Origin: Rhodanobacter sp. | Lineage (GTDB): Bacteria; Pseudomonadota; Gammaproteobacteria; Xanthomonadales; Rhodanobacteraceae | NCBI GenBank assembly: GCA_004298505.1 | Contig: SCRO01000075.1 | Span: forward strand, 1 to 64,000 | Direction of reading: 5' to 3' | DNA length: 64,000 bases | In this document: positions 58,964-64,000 of the stretch, piece after piece | Layout: every line of letters starts with the position of its first letter | Position numbering within the stretch: the first letter of the stretch is position 1 | Translations under genes and position numbers: made by a program | Notes under the pieces: model-generated | Databases searched by the model: none | Told to the model about the DNA's origin: nothing | What the model saw: the letters and a program-made list of their open reading frames with translations, nothing else

Positions 58964-61729
58964 CTATGCCTGCTGTCGCTGGCGCGGTTTGTAGCGGCAA
59001 TAGGGGAAGTTCGAGCAGGACTGAAAGTCGCCGTAGGGGCCTGTGCGCTGGACCATCACGCCCTGCTTGCAGACGGGGCAGTGCTCTTCTTCGATCGCCA
59101 CTCCATCCACGTCCGTGACCACAACGGCTCCGTCGGCTTCGAGTTCGGTCAAAAAGTGGGAACGCAGCCCCCGTGCGGTGAACATGGCCACACCCCGGCG
59201 GGCCCGGGTGAGGGCGACGTAGAAAAGGCGACGCTCCTCGCCGAGGGGATAATCGTCACCATCGGGCATCGCCAGGGCCAGCACCGGGTCGTCGGCTCGG
59301 GTGCTGGGAAAGCTGCGGCGACGGAACTCCGTGAGCATCTCGGGCAGGATGACGTAATCCGCTTCACTGCCTTTGGAGCGGTGAATGGTCAGGAAGGAGA
59401 TATCCACCTCCCGGCTGAAGCGATACGAGTCGCCAGGGACATGTTGCCGGTCGGCGTTGTAGCGGCCGAGCACGTAGACCGACACCTTGCCGTTACGTCC
59501 TGGGGAAATAGTTCCTGCGCGCACGCCCTCGGCCAGCTGCATGACGTACCGATCGATGGCGTTACCGATCTTGTCGCGGTTGTCGACTTGAAATGCTTCA
59601 AGGACGGGACCTGCAGCCGCGGCCACGGACCGAACCTTCTTGGTGATCTGGGTGGGATTCTTCGAGATGAAAGCGCTGGAGACGTCGCACAGCGCCTGGG
59701 GGCACCGGAAGGTTTGTTCGAGTTTGAGCACCTCGCCCGAGCCGAACCACTTCTGAAAGCCGGTCATCACCGACACGTCGGCGCCCGCGAACCGGTTGAT
59801 GGATTGCCAGTCGTCGCCCACCGCGAAGAAGTAGCGCCCCGGCTTGGCCACTAGGGCGCGGCACAGGCGAGCCCGGGCCCGGGATGCGTCCTGGAACTCG
59901 TCGGCCATGACCAGTTCGTACGGGGTGTCGTAGCGCCCGCTTTCGACGTGATCGGCCGCCATGTTGAGCATGTCCTCGAAGTCGATCCCGTCTTCTGCGG
60001 CCAGCGCTGCATCCCAGGCCGTCATGATGGGCTCGGCCAGGTCCAGGAACATCTTGTGGCGGGTCTTGAAGGTCTTGTCCGATTCGGCCTCGAGACGCTG
60101 ACGGAGTGCCTGCGAACTGAGGTTGTTGCTTTTGGCGTGGCTCATGAAGACACGGATCACCGCCATAAGCTCCGTCGATTCCATCGGGCGCAACCCATCT
60201 CGCGGAACGGGCCGATCCGGGTTGGGGTCAAGCACCAGGCCTCGTGCAGTCAGTTCGGCCCCCAGTCGCTCCAGATCGTCGCGGTTGCGGATACCGTGGG
60301 ACGTGGTCTCGAACAGCTCGGTATTCATCTCCTGATGCAAGGCGCGCTTCCACGTCACGCCGTCCAGGTAGCCGTGGAAATCGTCAGGTGGTTGCCCATG
60401 GGCATCGAGCGCAAAGTGCTCGTGGTAGAGCTTGATGGCCGGATAGTAAAAATCCGGTTTGTACTGGCGATGGGTTTCCGAGGCCGTTCGGACCTCGTAG
60501 GGGGGCTCGTATTGGTAATCGACGCCGTTCAAGAACAACCAGTTCGCGATCATGGTCTCTTCAATGCTCTTGACGCGTTCGCCGCGTGTCGTGAGCAACT
60601 CACCGCGGCCCTGGGAGTCCCATACATCGGGCGGCTCGGCGGAGCCGAACTCGGGGAGGTCCCGTTTGAACACGAAGCGGAACAGGTCCCACTTGGATCG
60701 AAACGCCGGGTCCCGATCCTTGAGGTCATCGACCAGCTCAGTCATCTTGCGCATGCCGGCGGCGGGATCGGTCGCCCATTCCGGGATGTCCGGCTTTTCA
60801 CCCGTGGCTTGCCCAATGATGCCAAGACCCAGGGCGTGAAATGTGGACGCCTCGATCTGTACTCCGTCCATGCCTAGTCGCTCAAAGGCCTGGGCCGCGC
60901 GTTCCTTCAGCTCGACGGCGGCCTTCTTGTTGAATGCGAGGAGGACGATCCGCTCCGGCGCGACCAGGCCGCGATGGATGGCGTAAGCCGCTTTGGCGAC
61001 CATGGTGGAGGTCTTGCCCGATCCGGCCGAGGCGACGACCTGGACTCGGTTATCGAAGCAGATGACGGCCTTGGACTGTTCTTCCGTCAGTGGTTGGCGT
61101 TCCACCCGGTCGAACAGCTCCTTGCAGGCCACAAGCTCGCGTTTGGTGTGGTCTCCGTTGTGGCGGACGTAGGCGAAGAGGGAGACGATATCTCGTCGCG
61201 CATTCGCTTTTTTTAGACTGTCCACCTCTGCACCGAGAAACGCCTGGACTTCGGCTTTTTTCAAGCGTTGAAGCATGCCCATGATGAGATCCTTCGGCTT
61301 TTGCGCGTCCACCGCTTGTTGCATCTCATGGGTGAACCAGCGGTTGTTGGCCGTGGCCGTATCGAGCTGGTTCCGTTGCTCGCAAGACCATTGCTCTGCA
61401 GCCAGATGAGCTTTCCGGATGTATGCCACGTCATCCCGGACGCGCTTGTCGGTCAGGGCGGTATCGATGGCCCGACGCAGTTCGGCGCCCTGGTCGTTGG
61501 GTAGACCGTCGACTCGGATCTCGTGCGCGGTGCGGGGGTAGATCGTGAAGTCGGACCAGAAGGTGCCAGCCTGGAGGCGGTAGGCGGTCTCGTCTTCCAC
61601 ATTGATGGTGTAGGTGCGCCGATCCTTGATCATGATCAGCGTCATGATCAAACCGTCGATGCGCAAGCGCCATGGTGGCGACCGCGTCAACGCTCCCCCG
61701 ACGAGGGATGGCGTCCATTCCTGTGACAT
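58964..61729 (-). CDS. HelD/UvrD-like SF1 helicase with topoisomerase-type zinc finger
   Basis: A 921-aa protein. The N-terminal ~200 residues are followed by UvrD motifs: Walker A VASAGSGKTSTM near 231, LAFNKKAAVELKERA, Walker B LVMADEFQD, VGDDWQSINRFAG and the C-terminal FYVALTRAR. Between them, KSIEETMIANWLFLNG and YKPDFYY look like the PD-(D/E)xK-like insert of helicase IV proteins. It ends with a C4 topoisomerase-type zinc ribbon (CPVCKQG and SCSNFPYCRY). Function in DNA repair or anti-phage defence. Alternative starts at residues 29 and 33. Confidence 0.85.
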   Translation of the reverse strand: MSQEWTPSLVGGALTRSPPWRLRIDGLIMTLIMIKDRRTYTINVEDETAYRLQAGTFWSDFTIYPRTAHEIRVDGLPNDQGAELRRAIDTALTDKRVRDDVAYIRKAHLAAEQWSCEQRNQLDTATANNRWFTHEMQQAVDAQKPKDLIMGMLQRLKKAEVQAFLGAEVDSLKKANARRDIVSLFAYVRHNGDHTKRELVACKELFDRVERQPLTEEQSKAVICFDNRVQVVASAGSGKTSTMVAKAAYAIHRGLVAPERIVLLAFNKKAAVELKERAAQAFERLGMDGVQIEASTFHALGLGIIGQATGEKPDIPEWATDPAAGMRKMTELVDDLKDRDPAFRSKWDLFRFVFKRDLPEFGSAEPPDVWDSQGRGELLTTRGERVKSIEETMIANWLFLNGVDYQYEPPYEVRTASETHRQYKPDFYYPAIKLYHEHFALDAHGQPPDDFHGYLDGVTWKRALHQEMNTELFETTSHGIRNRDDLERLGAELTARGLVLDPNPDRPVPRDGLRPMESTELMAVIRVFMSHAKSNNLSSQALRQRLEAESDKTFKTRHKMFLDLAEPIMTAWDAALAAEDGIDFEDMLNMAADHVESGRYDTPYELVMADEFQDASRARARLCRALVAKPGRYFFAVGDDWQSINRFAGADVSVMTGFQKWFGSGEVLKLEQTFRCPQALCDVSSAFISKNPTQITKKVRSVAAAAGPVLEAFQVDNRDKIGNAIDRYVMQLAEGVRAGTISPGRNGKVSVYVLGRYNADRQHVPGDSYRFSREVDISFLTIHRSKGSEADYVILPEMLTEFRRRSFPSTRADDPVLALAMPDGDDYPLGEERRLFYVALTRARRGVAMFTARGLRSHFLTELEADGAVVVTDVDGVAIEEEHCPVCKQGVMVQRTGPYGDFQSCSNFPYCRYKPRQRQQA

Positions 61730-61824
61730 GCCTTGTCCTGCCCCTGTGATGCATCCACAAGTGTACGACGCGGGGGCGGGATATCGAAGAGGCCTGGTTG
61801 CCGCGGACTCTGAGACGAGTGGGG

Positions 61825-62391
61825 TTAGTTGGGCGCCTCGCCGCGCTGGTTTCGTTCGTTCACATCCGTCTCCGGTTCGTGTTCATCCCGTTCTCCCCGA
61901 ACCACCCGGATATCGTTCTGGATGGTCCGCGCGCTCACGCCCAGGATGCTCGCCAGTGCAGCTGCAGGGATAAACGGTTCGCGCTTGAGGGCGCCCGCCA
62001 CACGCCCCTGACGGAGCTGGATGGCATCCCGCACCTGCGCCCGATACGCCCCGCGCGGGAGCGATCGGCGGCCTTGCCCTGGTAGGCGGCGCACCGGGTG
62101 CGGGGTGAGGCCCTGACGTTGGAGCAAGGTGCCGGCCCACTGTCGGGAGACGTGGAGCGTTGCAGCGATCTGCGGGATGGTGAGGCCCTGCGCGTGGAGT
62201 GCGGGAATGCGCTCGTCGTGGGGCGAACTCGGACCCCGGCAGACCGGGAGGGCTCGGTGCGGGGTGAGGCCTTGGCGCTTGAGCAAAGTGCGCGTCCAGC
62301 CGATATCGGAGCCGAGCGCTTCCGCGATCTGCGGCGTGGTGAGGCCCTGGGCGTGGAGCTGGTGGAGGCGTGCGGGGGTTGGGGTGCTCAT
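61825..62391 (-). CDS. Tandem HTH protein
   Basis: A 188-aa protein with three HTH units, two being near repeats (LHAQGLTTPQIAEALGSDIG; LHAQGLTIPQIAATLHVSRQ), the third ASILGVSARTIQNDIRVVRG. Related to the products at 19443, 47113 and 48554. The C-terminal tail is acidic. The start overlaps the upstream gene by 4 bp (ATGA). Confidence 0.7.
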   Translation of the reverse strand: MSTPTPARLHQLHAQGLTTPQIAEALGSDIGWTRTLLKRQGLTPHRALPVCRGPSSPHDERIPALHAQGLTIPQIAATLHVSRQWAGTLLQRQGLTPHPVRRLPGQGRRSLPRGAYRAQVRDAIQLRQGRVAGALKREPFIPAAALASILGVSARTIQNDIRVVRGERDEHEPETDVNERNQRGEAPN

Positions 62392-62702
62392 AGCCGATCC
62401 TCAGGAACCTCGGATCGGTACGCCCAGTGGTAGTCGTCTGCGTTCTGCGAGACCCCGGTGGCGATTTTTATCTGGTCCCATTCCGCGGCGGTGAAGTCGT
62501 GATCCCTCCCCCAAGGGGTGACCGGTGCAGGTGCCAGCGCCTGGGCGCGTTCGGCTGGTGTGAGTGTTGCAAATATCGCCAGAGCTTTCGCCTCGGCCCA
62601 ACTTCCGGCCTCGCCGCGGGCTTGGGCCTCCTGCTCGTAGAACTCCTTGGGGGCGTTCACGAGAATATTGCGGACGATTTGGGCGGCGGTGTTGTTGTTC
62701 AT
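62388..62702 (-). CDS. Small hypothetical protein
   Basis: A 104-aa helical protein (AAQIVRNILVNAPKEFYEQE; AKALAIFATLTPAERAQALA; FTAAEWDQIKIATGVSQNAD). No family recognised. Its start at 62702 follows an element leader (CCGCATCGAGTACCGACC). Coupled with the tandem HTH gene. Confidence 0.62.
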   Translation of the reverse strand: MNNNTAAQIVRNILVNAPKEFYEQEAQARGEAGSWAEAKALAIFATLTPAERAQALAPAPVTPWGRDHDFTAAEWDQIKIATGVSQNADDYHWAYRSEVPEDRL

Positions 62703-62720
62703 GGTCGGTACTCGATGCGG
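62703..62720 (-). promoter_or_regulatory. Variant conserved leader
   Basis: The minus strand reads CCGCATCGAGTACCGACC before ATG. The last seven bases (ACCGACC) match the consensus; the distal part has diverged. No clear promoter boxes were found upstream. Confidence 0.45.
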
Positions 62721-62756
62721 ATAAATGCTGGCTTGGATGCAGTTTGGGAGTTTCGT

Positions 62757-63170
62757 TTACATAGCCCTGCGGTGCTGTATCGCTGTCTCGTCAGTCGTTG
62801 TAAGGCCGGCGGACTGACGCAGAGCCACGCGCTCAGCAAGCACAAGAAGCCCCGCGTCCTGCAGGTCTTGCTCGTCGCCGATCGCCACGCCGATCGCCAA
62901 AGCTTCGCTTTTCATTGCCGCCAGCGTTCGCCCGTATTTCGAGCGCGGTCCCTGGCTCGTCGCGTCAACCTCCCACCGCTCCACGACATTCCATTTGTCC
63001 GTTTTTCTCAGCCAGCTGTCGGCAGCAACAAAGTCACGCAAGCTCTCTGCCGGCACATCGATCGCTGACAGATTCACGGGTCGACCCCATTTCCCACCAG
63101 ATGCCCCGGTCTCGGTGATGACGCGGATAGTCTCGCTATTTACTAGTGTCGAAAAGATAATGTGCTTCAT
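62757..63170 (-). CDS. Hypothetical protein
   Basis: A 137-aa soluble protein (IIFSTLVNSETIRVITETGA; YGRTLAAMKSEALAIGVAIG). No domain recognised. The start at 63170 follows a near-consensus leader and a promoter of the 16-nt class. Confidence 0.65.
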   Translation of the reverse strand: MKHIIFSTLVNSETIRVITETGASGGKWGRPVNLSAIDVPAESLRDFVAADSWLRKTDKWNVVERWEVDATSQGPRSKYGRTLAAMKSEALAIGVAIGDEQDLQDAGLLVLAERVALRQSAGLTTTDETAIQHRRAM

Positions 63171-63232
63171 GGTCGGTGCTCGGTGTGGTGGTGTGACGTG
63201 ATCCAGCTTATGGAAAAGGCTGCGATGCGCAA
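63171..63232 (-). promoter_or_regulatory. Promoter and conserved leader
   Basis: On the minus strand: TTGCGC, 16 nt, TAAGCT, then a leader ending ACCACACCGAGCACCGACC-ATG, identical to that at 46091. Confidence 0.62.
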
Positions 63233-63267
63233 CTGTCGGAGCGTGTTGACTCCCACACTTCCAGCTT

Positions 63268-63331
63268 GTGGGCCCAGAGGCCCGGACAACCGCTGTGGCT
63301 CGTGCATCTCTTCCCGCCGAACCCGCTGTGC
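63268..63331. repeat. Dispersed intergenic repeat, copy D
   Basis: Contains GTGGGCCCAGAGGCCCGGAC, ACCGCTGTGGCTC, CTCTTCCCGCCGAACCCGCT. The stem GGGCC-CAGA-GGCCC is kept while the loop differs from copies A and C. Confidence 0.52.
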
Positions 63332-63366
63332 ATCGGGGCGCCGTCCCCGTCCGCTTTTGCCCCAAG

Positions 63367-63762
63367 TCACCGCTCTTGTTCTGGCTCTTGCTCGGAGACG
63401 TTCCGATCGAGCAGCAGCTCCACCGCTTGCGCCGACAACCCCAAGCCCTGACCCAGGACGGCGGACCGCCAGGTGATGGCCTCCTCAAACTCGGCCTGGG
63501 TGCGTGCACCCAGCAGCACGCCCGTGCGGCTGCTCCCCCAGTTCTCCATCAACATTTCGGCGGCGTAGGGATGCTCCGGCGATGCGTCGAGCAAATACGC
63601 CGAGGCCTTGCGCGTTCCGATGGACCGGGCGTACGCGATGATGCGCTCCACTGCGTCGGGGACGTTTACCTGCCAGGCCAAGGTGTAGTGTGGGGCGAGC
63701 TCGGCGTTGAGCGCTTCATGGCTCCGGTCCGAGACGAAGTACATATCGAACATGTTGGTCAC
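63367..63762 (-). CDS. Hypothetical protein coupled to an ankyrin gene
   Basis: A 131-aa protein (MFDMYFVSDRSHEALNAELA; HYTLAWQVNVPDAVERIIAY; HPYAAEMLMENWGSSRTGV). Not recognised. I use the GTG at 63762 because it forms a GTGA overlap with the ankyrin stop, as elsewhere in the element; an ATG four codons in is the alternative. It ends SEQEPEQER, like two ankyrin proteins. Confidence 0.65.
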   Translation of the reverse strand: MTNMFDMYFVSDRSHEALNAELAPHYTLAWQVNVPDAVERIIAYARSIGTRKASAYLLDASPEHPYAAEMLMENWGSSRTGVLLGARTQAEFEEAITWRSAVLGQGLGLSAQAVELLLDRNVSEQEPEQER

Positions 63763-64000
63763 CGCTCCTGCTCGTGATCCAGCTCCTGCCGCCGCTCGGC
63801 CAACAACCGTTTGGCCTCGTGCTTATCGAACTGGGTGGCCACGTCCTCGGCGGTGGATCCGCTCCAGTCGCGTTGCTCGATGTCCGCCCCGGCTCCGATC
63901 AACATCGTCATGATTTCCGTGCGCCCCCGCCGGGCTGCGTTCATCAGCGCGCTTTCACCGGATTGGTCCTGGATGTTCACCGATGCGCCCTGGTTGATCA
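63759..64000 (-). CDS. Ankyrin-repeat protein, C-terminal part (5' end beyond window)
   Basis: At least 80 codons are open to the right edge. Ankyrin repeats are clear (INQGASVNIQDQSGESALMN; RTEIMTMLIGAGADIEQRDW). It ends ELDHEQER. The start is outside the window; an internal GTG at 63980 exists but the repeat continues upstream in frame. Confidence 0.8.
   Translation of the reverse strand, partial: INQGASVNIQDQSGESALMNAARRGRTEIMTMLIGAGADIEQRDWSGSTAEDVATQFDKHEAKRLLAERRQELDHEQER

Noticed and set aside
13000-64000. VirB/Tra mating-pair formation genes
   Set aside because: I looked for VirB4, VirB6, VirB8-10 and VirB11-like proteins and saw none. The TonB-like and lipoprotein genes are not convincing VirB10/VirB7.
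1-64000. tRNA or rRNA genes
   Set aside because: No cloverleaf or rRNA-like segments were noticed; the element does not appear to use a tRNA attachment site at its left end.

Overview
The window is high-GC gammaproteobacterial DNA, most likely Xanthomonadales (Rhodanobacteraceae or Xanthomonadaceae). This rests on an M13 metallopeptidase lipoprotein, a TPP-riboswitch TonB-receptor/PnuT thiamine pair, DUF502, DUF4124, hslR and mutS. The genus cannot be fixed from sequence alone. Positions 1 to about 12,950 are ordinary chromosome. The left edge holds the first 143 bp of an IS1182-type insertion sequence, sitting in codon 9-10 of a second M13-peptidase gene. A 168-bp MITE with matching ends lies at 2705-2872. 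Then come DUF502, a DUF4124 protein, a thiamine-uptake operon behind a TPP riboswitch, an APH-fold kinase, an AEC transporter, Hsp15 and mutS.

From about 12,950 to beyond the right edge lies a mobile element of more than 51 kb. Its 647-aa tyrosine integrase is divergent from mutS, whose first ~17 codons are unusually AT-rich, so the element probably sits in the 5' end of mutS. The backbone includes a MobF relaxase-helicase (29580-32357), a large membrane-anchored ATPase (34072-37059), a VirD4/TraD-type coupling ATPase (40565-42292), relaxosome-like small DNA-binding proteins, an L,D-transpeptidase, a TonB-like Pro/Ala-rich membrane protein, a Gly-zipper lipoprotein, a type IV pilin, ArdC, an MT-A70 methylase and several tandem-HTH proteins. 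No VirB/Tra mating-pair genes are visible, so they lie to the right or are absent. A repeat-rich AT island (47890-48475) and an inverted repeat near a RHH gene (43863-43911) are candidates for oriV and oriT.

Cargo includes three secreted SCPU-domain proteins, a YadA-like trimeric adhesin with a collagen-like insert, at least six ankyrin-repeat proteins, a Rad50-like ATPase, a HEPN-motif protein, a three-gene restriction-modification cassette (two methylase subunits plus a GIY-YIG/DEAD helicase), an Abi_C-like protein, an H-NS protein and a HelD-like helicase. One ankyrin gene is out of frame at a G10 tract and looks phase-variable.

The most striking pattern is regulatory. About 18 promoters in the element share a -35/-10 arrangement with a 16-nt spacer. 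At least seven genes start directly behind a near-identical leader (ACCACACCGGGAACCGACC-ATG and variants). A free-standing transcription unit at 21225-21362 has a promoter of this class and a strong Rho-independent terminator. It would make a ~104-nt RNA containing 5'-GGTCGGTGGCCCGTTGTGGT-3', complementary to those leaders across the start-codon region. I propose a trans-acting small RNA that controls translation of a regulon of element genes.

Most element genes are on the minus strand, in short operons with 1- to 8-nt start/stop overlaps.
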